Positions 27,551 to 36,524 of a stretch of 64,000 nt of DNA are shown here, piece by piece (positions within the stretch are counted from its first letter, which is position 1; the number at the start of each line of letters is the position of its first letter). The notes beneath the pieces were generated by a model. The model made no database searches. It saw nothing but the letters and a program-made list of their open reading frames with translations, and was not told where the DNA came from. The translations under genes and the position numbers were made by a program. This DNA comes from Leptospira idonii (GTDB taxonomy: Bacteria; Spirochaetota; Leptospiria; Leptospirales; Leptospiraceae): NCBI RefSeq assembly GCF_004770995.1, contig NZ_RQHW01000042.1:1-64000 (forward strand), in the 5' to 3' direction.

Positions 27551-28267
27551 TTGAAACATTTTCTTTTGGATATAGAAGGGACGACTGCTCCTATTTCTTT
27601 CGTGCACGAAGTTTTATTTCCTTACGCAAAGAAGAGGCTGGACTCTTTTTTAAAAACATACTCCTGGCCGGAAGACTTATTCTCTTTGATCGAACAGGAG
27701 TTTACAAAGGATAAAAAGGGAAAAGATGTTAAGTTTTCCGATCTTTTTCCCGCATCGGTATCTTTGACAAAAGAGAATGTATCGTCTTATTTTAGTTATT
27801 TGATCAGTGTGGACAGAAAGTTTGGTCCTTTAAAAGAGATCCAAGGAAAAATCTGGAAAGAAGGTTATGAGTCTTCCGAGATTCAAAGTACAATCTATCC
27901 GGATGTGGTCGATTTTCTCAAACAAGCCAAAGAAAAAGGAATTCTCTGTCACGTATATTCCTCAGGAAGTGTGGAAGCTCAAATTCTCATTTATCGTTAT
28001 TCCAATTTCGGTGATCTCACCGGCTATTTTTCCTCTTATTTCGATACCTCCGTGGGTGGAAAAAGAGAAGTTGGAAGTTATCAGAATATATTACAAACAT
28101 TAGGTGCCTCAGCAGAAGAAGTTTCCTTTTTTACTGACATTGTAGAAGAAGCGGAAGCGGCAAACTCGGCTGGGATTCGATCTTTTATTTTGGATCGACC
28201 TGGGAATCTACCTCAGCGCCAACATTCATTTTCGGTGATGCAAAAGCTCGAGATAACTTCTTTATAA
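27551..28267 (+). CDS. mtnC: Enolase-phosphatase E1 of methionine salvage
   Basis: This is a 238-residue HAD-family enzyme that enolises and dephosphorylates 2,3-diketo-5-methylthiopentyl-1-phosphate. The nucleophile motif LLDIEGTTAPISFVHEVLFP (Asp7) is diagnostic of MtnC, with YSSGSVEAQ (motif II), the Lys region GKREVGSYQNIL, and FFTDIVEEAEAA (motif III). The start codon is TTG with AAAGGG upstream. It works with mtnA at 60652, far away on the same strand. It ends at a T-rich stretch against the convergent receptor gene. Confidence 0.93.
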   Translation: MKHFLLDIEGTTAPISFVHEVLFPYAKKRLDSFLKTYSWPEDLFSLIEQEFTKDKKGKDVKFSDLFPASVSLTKENVSSYFSYLISVDRKFGPLKEIQGKIWKEGYESSEIQSTIYPDVVDFLKQAKEKGILCHVYSSGSVEAQILIYRYSNFGDLTGYFSSYFDTSVGGKREVGSYQNILQTLGASAEEVSFFTDIVEEAEAANSAGIRSFILDRPGNLPQRQHSFSVMQKLEITSL

Positions 28268-30283
28268 TTATTTTTTTTTGTTCTTCAGGTCAGGAAGTTT
28301 GATTTCGATTTGTTTCAAACGATTCCAAATTCTCTTTAAGGTGACTCTAAAATCTTCCTTCTCTGTCGATTTTTCCTGAGACTGAGCAGTCGGTTGTTGG
28401 AGGCTTACCATTTTAGAAATAGGGACGGACGAATTCTGAGGAGCAATCGCATTCAGACCCAAATCTATTTTTAAATACTTTCTTTTGATGATTTTAAAAT
28501 CGATCTTAGCGTTGAGTAATCTTACTATTTCGAGTATGATCGCCCACTTCACTTTGTTCGGTGAGAGTGTTTCATAGTTTTCGATCAGTTCGTTAAAGAG
28601 CCTCATCGTAACCTTTGGATTGCTATGGAAAAGAAGGAAACGAAAGTGGATGTTTCCTTTTAGATCTTGAGTGATGATCAAGTCGTTGTGAGAGAACTCC
28701 TTAAAAGGAGGAAAGTCCACCAAACGAACCACAATCGAATTCACCAAATCCAAACTATTATTGATTTCCGTTTCCGGATGTACTTTGATCGAATAAGTGA
28801 TTTCATCGTCAGGAATTACGTCTTTAATGAAACTGATGAAGTTGACCTGGTCTTTGAATGGAACCTCTTTCATTACTTCCAAACGGGAAAGTTCGATGAT
28901 ATCATCCATCACAGTATCAATGGACGATTGAATGGACAGTACTTCCTTGATGATCGTCTTCTCTTTCGCTTTTTCAGTACCTTCTCTGAACGATTTCAAT
29001 TTCTCTTTCATCTGTTGAAGAGGGCCGGAAATCATCGCATCCATGTAAAAGAAAATCTTTTCCCGCAATGAATCCGCTTCTTTCAATCGGTCGTATCTGC
29101 TTTGTAGCTTTCGTTTCATCATAAGAAATTGGAAACGAAGAGCCAGAGTCATCAAAAGAAGATAAACTAAAAAGCTGGTTTCTAAAGAGGACGTCGCATT
29201 CAAATACCCTCTTTCGATCAGAACTTCTTTAAAGATCGCATAAAGAAGATACACTAAGGCAGTCAAATGGATCAAGGCGCCTTTTGCATTCTCTCTTAAC
29301 TTATGAAAGGTGAGATAGGTCGCATAACCGACTACGAAGAAAAGGTGGATGTCCCAATATCCGATGAAGTTGTACCAAAATACAGGTTTTGGAATTACGA
29401 TAAATACGAGCAAAAATAGAATTTGGAAAACTAAGTAAACCAGTTGGTAACGGAAAGGTTTAAGCTCGAAAAAGTCCTGAATGAATTTGATGAACCCATA
29501 AGGAAGGATAAGTAAAAATCCGTACTCTATGAGTTTGAATGCCAAAAAATGATCCCAAAGAAGAAATCTGGATTCGTTTCTGGACAGTTCGAACGCAGAG
29601 AAGATAAGTGCAAGGATACTGAAACTCAAGTATTCTTTTTTATCAGGCATTTTGAAATAATTGATAAAGAAGAATAATGCGATGAAGAGATAAAAGCCGA
29701 CAAATATAAGTTCTACGAGGGAGTCGTAGAAATTTCCTTCCAAAGCTTCCTCATAAGTAACCACTCGTATCGGACCGGTAATGATCCCTGCGGAAGTGCT
29801 TAGATCGGAATCGATTTTAATGACTAAAATGTTTTCCCCTTCCAAAAGGAGATGATGAGGGATCGGATAAATTCTAGGTCTTCCGAAGGAATAGTCGTCC
29901 GGGTTTTCTCCGAAAGCGGAATTGTTTTTTCCGATTAACACTCCATTGATGAAAACTTCGTCCGATTGATAGATCCTTCCTAATTGCAGAGACAAAGATT
30001 TTTCGTTTTGATCTTTTGTGATTTCGAAGGATTTACGAATCCAGATAGGGCCTCTATAGGAACGATTTATGTTTCTGAAGTTTCCTGGGACTTTAGTTAG
30101 TTCCAAAGAGTTCGCATTGAAGTCAGGATTGAGAATGTCCGTAGAATGTTCGAATTGGATTCCCCAGTCTTCTCCTTCCAAGGAAACGGCCACGGTGGAT
30201 TTGTCCGTAACTCTGGAGCAGTCTGCAAAACCAACTAACAAAAGTAATAGAGCGATCTGAAGGAAAAAACGATTTTTGATCAT
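28268..30283 (-). CDS. 7TMR-DISM receptor with degenerate histidine-kinase module (pseudokinase)
   Basis: This is a 671-residue lipoprotein-type receptor: signal peptide with lipobox GFADC, periplasmic jelly-roll domain (~35-180) and seven membrane helices (~190-390), followed by a helical linker. The C-terminal region aligns in order with the kinase at 30280, but neither an H-box His nor the N-box, DxGxG or GxGxG motifs of a HATPase domain are present; where the partner has DEGLG and GAGIG, this one has unrelated residues. It is therefore probably catalytically inert and regulatory. Its ATG overlaps the partner's stop (ATGA). The C-terminus is Gln/Ser/Lys-rich. Confidence 0.78.
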   Translation of the reverse strand: MIKNRFFLQIALLLLLVGFADCSRVTDKSTVAVSLEGEDWGIQFEHSTDILNPDFNANSLELTKVPGNFRNINRSYRGPIWIRKSFEITKDQNEKSLSLQLGRIYQSDEVFINGVLIGKNNSAFGENPDDYSFGRPRIYPIPHHLLLEGENILVIKIDSDLSTSAGIITGPIRVVTYEEALEGNFYDSLVELIFVGFYLFIALFFFINYFKMPDKKEYLSFSILALIFSAFELSRNESRFLLWDHFLAFKLIEYGFLLILPYGFIKFIQDFFELKPFRYQLVYLVFQILFLLVFIVIPKPVFWYNFIGYWDIHLFFVVGYATYLTFHKLRENAKGALIHLTALVYLLYAIFKEVLIERGYLNATSSLETSFLVYLLLMTLALRFQFLMMKRKLQSRYDRLKEADSLREKIFFYMDAMISGPLQQMKEKLKSFREGTEKAKEKTIIKEVLSIQSSIDTVMDDIIELSRLEVMKEVPFKDQVNFISFIKDVIPDDEITYSIKVHPETEINNSLDLVNSIVVRLVDFPPFKEFSHNDLIITQDLKGNIHFRFLLFHSNPKVTMRLFNELIENYETLSPNKVKWAIILEIVRLLNAKIDFKIIKRKYLKIDLGLNAIAPQNSSVPISKMVSLQQPTAQSQEKSTEKEDFRVTLKRIWNRLKQIEIKLPDLKNKKK

Positions 30284-32232
30284 ATCTTTTTCCCTTTTTC
30301 CGGGAATTTCACTGTGAACTTAGCTCCCATTCCTTCCGCCGATTTTAAGGTTACTGACCCGCCTAAAAAGTTGGCTGTAGCTTGCACTAAAGTAAGTCCG
30401 ATTCCGGCGCCCGGAATTTCGCTTTTGGTTTCTTTGTAACCTCGAACGAATTTTTGGAATATGGTTTCCATTTCGATTTGGCTAAGTCCCAAACCCTCAT
30501 CCGTCACAACCAAATAGTCGAATCCGTCTTTTTGATAAAACTCTATACTTACTTCCGTTTGTATATTCGTATAGATGTATGCGTTTTCCACCAAGTTACG
30601 GATGATCGCAAACAATAGTTCAGGGGGTTGATGAATTTCGAGTGATGCCGGTTTTACTTCTATGGAAGTGTTTTTTCTTTTTTGTCCAAGATGGTTTTCA
30701 ATCGATTCAACACAAGTAAGGATGAGTTCGCTGACATTAAAAGTTTCGAATTTAGGCTGATAGGTTTTGTCTTCCAGTTTTTTTAATAGAAGAGCTTCTT
30801 CCACCATATAACTCATGTAAGAAATATGATCTTCCGCTTTTTTGATGATTTCCGTAGGGGATAAAGCCTTTACTGCTGCTTTAGATTTTGACTTGGTAGC
30901 GGGAGCTTTGTTCGGTCTTGAGATTTTATCGATTGCGATATAGATCTTTTCCATCCCTGATTTGAATTCGCTGGAAAGGTTGAGCAAAAAGCCGGTTTTG
31001 ACTCTTTCCATTTGGATCAGGTCTTTTTCCTGAGACATGAAGTTTTGAAGTCCTAACACCATATCATTGGAAAGCTGGATGGAGATCATAACTAAAAATA
31101 ATAAGAATCCTAGGAAGATCGTGCCTGGAAAGGATATGATTTCCAGCGCAGAAAGACTGTCGATCAAGATGGTAGGCAAAAGGCATCCTAAGCCGATTAG
31201 AATATAGCGAAGTTTGATTATGTTTTGTCTTCCGTGTTTGAGGAAGAGATAGGAAGCAAGTCCTAAGGCTACCGGTAGAGCGTAGTTGAAAAGAGCGATG
31301 ACTAAGATCCAAGATTTGGGAGTTCTAAAGAAAAAGGTGATGATGAATAAAATTCCCAAAAAGACTTCATAACAAAGCAGAACCAGATTTCTTTTCACTT
31401 TCAAATATTGATGAAGAAAGTTGAGAAAAAAAGGAGGAAGGCAGATCAGTACCAGAAGTTCCACCACGTAAGACCAAGTGAAACTTTCGAACAAAATGTT
31501 CCTATGTTGGGTTCTTAAAAGGACGTAAAATCCTATGAAAATGGAAAACAGAGCGAAGAAAAAATTCTCTCCCGTTCTTCCTCGAACGATCGATCCTACT
31601 AGGAAATAAATTCCCATAAAGATGAATACGTATCCGCACACCATCGGAAAGATTTCGCTTGTGAACAGATTTTGTCTGAGTTTTCTTTCTTTATCAAGAA
31701 CCGGGGCTACTTTCAGTCCGTTTAAGTTTGTGGCTGCATAAATTCGAATCGCGATGGTATTGTTTCCCGCTTTGAGAAGGTGAGTGGGAAGAGAGTAGAT
31801 TCTCACTTTCTGAAAATCGACATCTAATTTAGGTAATACGTTCCCCGTTTTGTCGATCAGAGTTCCGTTCAGATAGAACTCATCTATATCCCTGATTCTT
31901 CCCAATTGAATGGCGATCGGTTCTGCGGGAGTTGTGAAATTTTCAGGAAGAAGGAAGGAACATCGATACCAATGGTATCCTGTTAGGTTTTCCGTTTTGG
32001 AAATACCGTAATCGGGAACCGATCGTTTCACCCAGAAACTTTCCTCTACGGATTCGTCTCTCCAGTCGAGATTGTCTCCTTTTCTGAATTGCCAATTGTC
32101 GACTAACGTAATAGGGCGATCCCACGAGGATATGAAAGTCCCGCAGGATTCGCTTTTGATTTCCGAGGTGAATAATACCGAGAAAAGGATCACTCCTAAT
32201 CCCAGTTTGCTGAGACTGGAAGAAGAAATCAT
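30280..32232 (-). CDS. 7TMR-DISM receptor with HATPase domain but no phospho-acceptor His
   Basis: This is a 650-residue receptor: signal peptide, jelly-roll domain (~45-185), seven membrane helices (~200-400), dimerisation helices and a C-terminal HATPase_c domain with N-box RNLVENAYIYT, G1 DEGLGLS and G2 GAGIGLTLV, all intact. At the H-box, where SHEF is expected, it reads SSEF: the His is Ser421. It could bind ATP without classic autophosphorylation. It overlaps both neighbours by four bases, downstream of fliH-like and upstream of the pseudokinase, so all are made together. Confidence 0.8.
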   Translation of the reverse strand: MISSSSLSKLGLGVILFSVLFTSEIKSESCGTFISSWDRPITLVDNWQFRKGDNLDWRDESVEESFWVKRSVPDYGISKTENLTGYHWYRCSFLLPENFTTPAEPIAIQLGRIRDIDEFYLNGTLIDKTGNVLPKLDVDFQKVRIYSLPTHLLKAGNNTIAIRIYAATNLNGLKVAPVLDKERKLRQNLFTSEIFPMVCGYVFIFMGIYFLVGSIVRGRTGENFFFALFSIFIGFYVLLRTQHRNILFESFTWSYVVELLVLICLPPFFLNFLHQYLKVKRNLVLLCYEVFLGILFIITFFFRTPKSWILVIALFNYALPVALGLASYLFLKHGRQNIIKLRYILIGLGCLLPTILIDSLSALEIISFPGTIFLGFLLFLVMISIQLSNDMVLGLQNFMSQEKDLIQMERVKTGFLLNLSSEFKSGMEKIYIAIDKISRPNKAPATKSKSKAAVKALSPTEIIKKAEDHISYMSYMVEEALLLKKLEDKTYQPKFETFNVSELILTCVESIENHLGQKRKNTSIEVKPASLEIHQPPELLFAIIRNLVENAYIYTNIQTEVSIEFYQKDGFDYLVVTDEGLGLSQIEMETIFQKFVRGYKETKSEIPGAGIGLTLVQATANFLGGSVTLKSAEGMGAKFTVKFPEKGKKI

Positions 32233-33152
32233 ATCGGCTCGACGTTTCGAATTGCCTCTTCGATTTCTTTGAGCTGAGTGGAGATACGCGCATCGATCGC
32301 TCCCACGTCGGTTTCGATGATAACTCCGCCTCGATCCACACGAGAGTCTTCGTAGATATTGACTTTACGAAGAGATTCCATAAGTTTGATGAGTTCGTCT
32401 TTGTGAGCCGTGGTAAGTTCAAGGTCGGCAAAGTTAACTCTGATATCGATACGGTCACGGTCTTTGATTCGTTTCATCGCTTCGCGGATATTATTTAGAA
32501 CGATTTCTTTACGTTCGATGATTTCGTCTTTGATTACTTTTCTGGCGATGACTAGAATCATCTCCACCATTTGTTTTTCGGAAGCGGCGATCATTTCTTC
32601 CCGAATGTCGATCGCCTTACCGATGATTGTTCCTAATCGGTCGATGAGTCGTCTAACTTCCCCTTGACCTTTTTTGAAACCGACTTCTCTACCTGCATCG
32701 TAACCTTTTTGGTAAGCTTCGTGTTCGATCTCGGCCTGTTTCATTTCGGCCTCTTTGATCATCCTTTCCACTTCCATTTTGGCGCGGTCTAAGATTTGTT
32801 CCGCTTTGGCCCGACCCGAATCCTCTTCCAGTTTGATTTTTTCTTTGGAGTCTTGGATCATTTGGAAGGCTTTCGTTCTGCCTTCCTCTTCGATTTCTTT
32901 TGCGCGTTTTTTTGCGTCTTCTAAGAGCTGTCTGACTTGCTCTTCCGTTTCTTGTCTGTATCTTTGCAGTTCGGCTTCGATCTCTTCGATCGAGGGACCT
33001 TGGTACTGCTCTATGATATTTCCTTCTTGGTCGATTTCGAAATCGTCTTGTTCGTCTGATTTATGAAATTTTTTATACTTATCCGGAAGTTGGATCTCAA
33101 CTTCTTCTTGTAAGTCGGCAATCTGGATGGGTTTAAATACTAACTTTGCCAT
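32229..33152 (-). CDS. fliH: FliH-like flagellar assembly protein
   Basis: This is a 307-residue protein. Residues ~60-160 are a long Glu/Lys/Arg-rich coiled coil with a GYDAGREVGFKKGQGEVRRL stretch, followed by the V-ATPase subunit E-like C-domain (IREAMKRI, RVNFADLELT, SRVDRGGVIIET and DARISTQLKEIE). This is the pattern of FliH, which holds the export ATPase FliI in the flagellar secretion machine; in spirochaetes that machine builds periplasmic flagella. It lies four bases after a FliG-like gene and overlaps a receptor gene; fliI is not adjacent, which is unusual. Confidence 0.82.
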   Translation of the reverse strand: MAKLVFKPIQIADLQEEVEIQLPDKYKKFHKSDEQDDFEIDQEGNIIEQYQGPSIEEIEAELQRYRQETEEQVRQLLEDAKKRAKEIEEEGRTKAFQMIQDSKEKIKLEEDSGRAKAEQILDRAKMEVERMIKEAEMKQAEIEHEAYQKGYDAGREVGFKKGQGEVRRLIDRLGTIIGKAIDIREEMIAASEKQMVEMILVIARKVIKDEIIERKEIVLNNIREAMKRIKDRDRIDIRVNFADLELTTAHKDELIKLMESLRKVNIYEDSRVDRGGVIIETDVGAIDARISTQLKEIEEAIRNVEPI

Positions 33153-33156
33153 ATAC

Positions 33157-34212
33157 TTACTTCATTCTCCAAAGTTTCACTTTGCCTTCTTCGATGTCTT
33201 CTCTCAGTCGGTCTAAAATCCCTTTTTGGGATTCTTCGATTTCGGCAAGAGAAACAGGGCCTAACGAATCCCATTCGACTCGAATCTCTTTGATCAGCCA
33301 AGCTTCGAGATTTTCGAAGATCTGTTGCTTGAACGAAGTTTCCACTCCCTTTAGAGCGCAGGCTATCACTAAAGGATGGATTTCTGAGAAAAATCGAGTC
33401 AGACTCGTTCTTCCTAAAAAGAGCAAGTCCTCCATACGAAGGTAGTGTTCTATTATAGTTTCGGCAAATTCAGGGCTTTTTTTCTGAATTCGGTCGATTA
33501 AATTTTGAGAATGTAAAAAAGGGAGACGGGTGAGCAGTTCTCCTGCGGTTTTGGCCTTTCTGCTTTTGACCTTGCCTACTGGCATTTTTTTTTCGATCAG
33601 GTCGGATTTGAATCTAAGGAATCTTTCCAATTCGTCTCTTTCCCTTTCGGAATGGAAATCGATTTGGGAGATGGCTAGTATGATTTCTTCTCTCAGGGAA
33701 TCCGGATAAAGGGAAATGACTTCTGCGGCTTTTTCAGGGTCGGAGAATGCCAAAAGGCGAGCGATGACCCGAGGAGATTCCTCACTGGCAAGTCGTGCCA
33801 GCTCTTCTTTGCTTTTTTGGGAGAGAGTTTCCAGGTAGGATTGGGAATTTTCCTCTTCTTGCAGGATTTCTTCCAGAAGTGCTGCCAGTTCGTTTTCGGG
33901 AGGGGTGGGTTTTTGTGGTACCTCCTCCATTCCCCGATACAAAGAATCCACAAAAACTTCTTTTTGCTGCTTTGCCGGCTTAAAATGCAACTGAGTGGCA
34001 GGAATCGGAACCGGTTTTTTCTTCAAAAAGTCCGTAAAGGACAGAAGAATATTTCGTTCCTCTTTCAAGGTAGGTTTCACATTGTCCCCGACCTTTTCCA
34101 AAAGTTTTTCGATTTCTTCTGTTTTTAGATGATCGAAGACTTCGTCCGGCAGATAACGACCCAAAATTTGGTAGGCGAGAGCTGCTTTGTTTTTGCCGGA
34201 ATTCCTTTGCAT
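33157..34212 (-). CDS. FliG-like flagellar switch protein with degenerate motifs
   Basis: This is a 351-residue protein following the FliG plan: N-domain (KAALAYQILGRYLPDEVF), middle domain (VIARLLAFSDPEKAAEVI) and C-domain (IACALKGVETSFKQQIFENL, GPVSLAEIEESQKGIL). Two normally strong motifs deviate: the EHPQ of the middle domain reads ESPR, and the torque-helix acidic pair around DDR reads GRT. It may be a paralogue outside the motor stator interface, for example in assembly. The first gene of a four-gene run; no clear ribosome site is seen before ATG 34212. Confidence 0.75.
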   Translation of the reverse strand: MQRNSGKNKAALAYQILGRYLPDEVFDHLKTEEIEKLLEKVGDNVKPTLKEERNILLSFTDFLKKKPVPIPATQLHFKPAKQQKEVFVDSLYRGMEEVPQKPTPPENELAALLEEILQEEENSQSYLETLSQKSKEELARLASEESPRVIARLLAFSDPEKAAEVISLYPDSLREEIILAISQIDFHSERERDELERFLRFKSDLIEKKMPVGKVKSRKAKTAGELLTRLPFLHSQNLIDRIQKKSPEFAETIIEHYLRMEDLLFLGRTSLTRFFSEIHPLVIACALKGVETSFKQQIFENLEAWLIKEIRVEWDSLGPVSLAEIEESQKGILDRLREDIEEGKVKLWRMK

Positions 34213-34310
34213 TTGGGTGACATAATAGTAGGGAGGCTTGTGCTGTACAAACTAATTTTTTTACCTCGATGGGAATCTGAAAGAAGAGGGCAGTCGTTCT
34301 TTGTAAGAGG

Positions 34311-34339
34311 TACTACATTTTCTCTAATGTAGTATTTTT
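34311..34339 (+). terminator. Terminator hairpin in the leader of the paired-cyclase operon
   Basis: TACTACATT and AATGTAGTA form a perfect nine-base-pair stem with a six-base loop, followed directly by five T. It lies 52 bases before the plus-strand cyclase gene and no plus-strand gene precedes it, so on that strand it would act as an attenuator. The left arm overlaps AGGTACTACA, a variant of the dispersed word. Confidence 0.6.
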
Positions 34340-34391
34340 CCAGACAAGACAAATCTTCCTTTTCAAAAGAAGAATCGTCTCATTTGGTGAG

Positions 34392-36524
34392 ATGGTGACA
34401 TTGCGATTGGGAAAAAGCCCGTTCCTGTTTTTATTTCTTCTTTTCTTTTGGAATTGCAATCCGTCTCATCCAGAACTTCGAGTGAAAGAAGGGAAAATCG
34501 ATCTTTCCCATTTCGATTTTAGCTCAGGTCAGTTCGTAACATTGGAAGGAGACTGGGAATTTTATCCCGATCAATTTTTATCTCCTGATGTTCCTCCTCC
34601 ATCTAATCCCTATTATCTGACTGTTCCTAAACTTTGGAATCAGGCTCCTGTCACATCTTCGTTTCGTGATGGACAGGGATATGGAACCTATCGTTTGGAA
34701 ATCAAACTTCCTCCGAAAGAAGACAGATACGCTGTTTATGCTCCCGAACAAAGAACCGCATTTAGAATCTTTATGGGAGAAAGAAGCATTCACAGCGGAA
34801 GAGTGGGGACTTCTATGAAAAGTTCCCTCCCTAGTTTGCAGGGACAAAACTTCATTCATCCTGGAAAAGACTCGGTCGTATTTCTAATGCATGTTTCCAA
34901 CTTCCATCATAAAGAAGGAGGGATCGTGTCTCCTCCTTTGATCGGAAACGGAGAATCCGTACAGAACTATGTTCTTGCGAAAGGCACTTTGGATCTGGCA
35001 TTCACCGGTGCGATTTTTATGTTCGGAATCTATCACTTCATTCTGTTTTTCTATCGCAACAAACAGAAAGAAGCTTTCTTTTTCGGACTGTTCTGTCTCA
35101 TCTTTTCCGTCAGAATTCTTTTTACGGGAAGCAAAACCATCTATGCGATCACAGAATCCATACCTTGGGATCTGATGATGTATGTAGACTACGGCACCTC
35201 GTTTTTGTTAAGTGCCGTCTTTCTCTGGTTTATCGAAGGTCTTTTCCCCAGATTCATAAATACGAACCTCATCCGGTTCTATACCGCAGTTGTTTTCTTC
35301 TTATTGGTTTTGATCTTGATTCTTCCTCCGATCCAATACACAAAGTTCGAAACTCTGTTTCAGATTTTAGGACTGGTTGTCTTTGCTTCCGTTTTAATGC
35401 GGCTGTGGCAGATGTATCTTAGAAGGCTTCCCGAGGCAGGAATCTTTCTTTTAGGTTCTCTTTTGTTGTTTTTGGGTTTCTTTGCGGACGTATTGACCGC
35501 ATTCAAAGGACAAGGTGAATCTTCTCTTTCTCAAGTATGTTTGTTTTTATTTTTCGGGGTTCAATCCACAATCATCACTCTTCGCACTGCGAGAACATTC
35601 GATAAAAGAAAACAATTGAAGGATGATTTCGAAACATCGAACGATACTTTCATCCAAACGAATCGTTTTTATGAAAAGTTCATTCCTAGGGAATTTTTGC
35701 ATTATCTGGAAAAGGCTGGTATCGAAGATGTCTCGTTAGGCGATAGCAACCAGAGAGAGATGACTGTCGTTTTCGCAGACATAATGGAGTATTGGGACAT
35801 CATATACAGCGTTCCCTTGGAGAATCGAATTCTTTTCACCAACTCTTATTTGGGTAGAATCGGTCCGTGCATTAGTAAAAACAACGGCTTTATAGATAAA
35901 TATATCGGAAGTGCCGTCATGGCATTGTTTGACGGAGGGATCCAGAATGCGATCGCTGCGGCAACGGACATCCAATGGGAATTGGAAAAATACAACGTAA
36001 GAAGAAAGGAATATGGATATATTCCTCTTCATGCAGGAGTGGGAATTCACTCCGGTGATACCATGCTCGGGATTTTAGGGGAAGCGGAGAGGATGGAAAG
36101 CACAGTGATTTCCGATACGGTGAATTTGGCCAGCCGCATCCAAGGTCTCACAAAAACATATTCCGCAAGAGTTCTTGTTAGTTTAACGACTCTTATGCTA
36201 CATGAAGATTTGGATACGATTCCTTACCGCATTTTGGATTTCGTGAGAGTGAAAGGAAAAACCGAAACAGTTATGATTGCGGAAGTATTGATCCCCGGTA
36301 TCGACGAGGTTTCCGATCGTAAAATCCAGAACAAAGATCTGTTTGAGTCCGCTATATTCGATTATGAAAGAGCAAATTTCGCATCCGCATTGGAAGGGTT
36401 TCATACTGTGTATAACGAGAACCCGGAAGATAAAGCGGCAGAAATCTATATTAAAAGATCCGAATATTTTCAGTCGGCAGGCGTAGGAGAAGGCTGGGAC
36501 GGGGTGGCAGATTGGGAAAAATAA
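34392..36524 (+). CDS. 7TMR-DISM receptor cyclase, C2-like half-site (second metal Asp lost)
   Basis: This is a 710-residue receptor cyclase with lipobox FFWNC, periplasmic jelly-roll domain (~35-190), seven membrane helices (~205-400), class III catalytic domain (~455-645) and TPR-like tail ending near GWDGVADWEK. Catalytic residues seen: first metal Asp D463, K503, T571, N578 and R582 are present, but the second metal Asp is Ser507 (IGSAVM instead of IGDAIM). The same Asp-to-Ser change occurs in mammalian C2 domains, which provide Asn/Arg but not metal binding. It overlaps the next cyclase gene by 13 bases, so the two are probably made together as a heterodimer (inference). Confidence 0.85.
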   Translation: MVTLRLGKSPFLFLFLLFFWNCNPSHPELRVKEGKIDLSHFDFSSGQFVTLEGDWEFYPDQFLSPDVPPPSNPYYLTVPKLWNQAPVTSSFRDGQGYGTYRLEIKLPPKEDRYAVYAPEQRTAFRIFMGERSIHSGRVGTSMKSSLPSLQGQNFIHPGKDSVVFLMHVSNFHHKEGGIVSPPLIGNGESVQNYVLAKGTLDLAFTGAIFMFGIYHFILFFYRNKQKEAFFFGLFCLIFSVRILFTGSKTIYAITESIPWDLMMYVDYGTSFLLSAVFLWFIEGLFPRFINTNLIRFYTAVVFFLLVLILILPPIQYTKFETLFQILGLVVFASVLMRLWQMYLRRLPEAGIFLLGSLLLFLGFFADVLTAFKGQGESSLSQVCLFLFFGVQSTIITLRTARTFDKRKQLKDDFETSNDTFIQTNRFYEKFIPREFLHYLEKAGIEDVSLGDSNQREMTVVFADIMEYWDIIYSVPLENRILFTNSYLGRIGPCISKNNGFIDKYIGSAVMALFDGGIQNAIAAATDIQWELEKYNVRRKEYGYIPLHAGVGIHSGDTMLGILGEAERMESTVISDTVNLASRIQGLTKTYSARVLVSLTTLMLHEDLDTIPYRILDFVRVKGKTETVMIAEVLIPGIDEVSDRKIQNKDLFESAIFDYERANFASALEGFHTVYNENPEDKAAEIYIKRSEYFQSAGVGEGWDGVADWEK

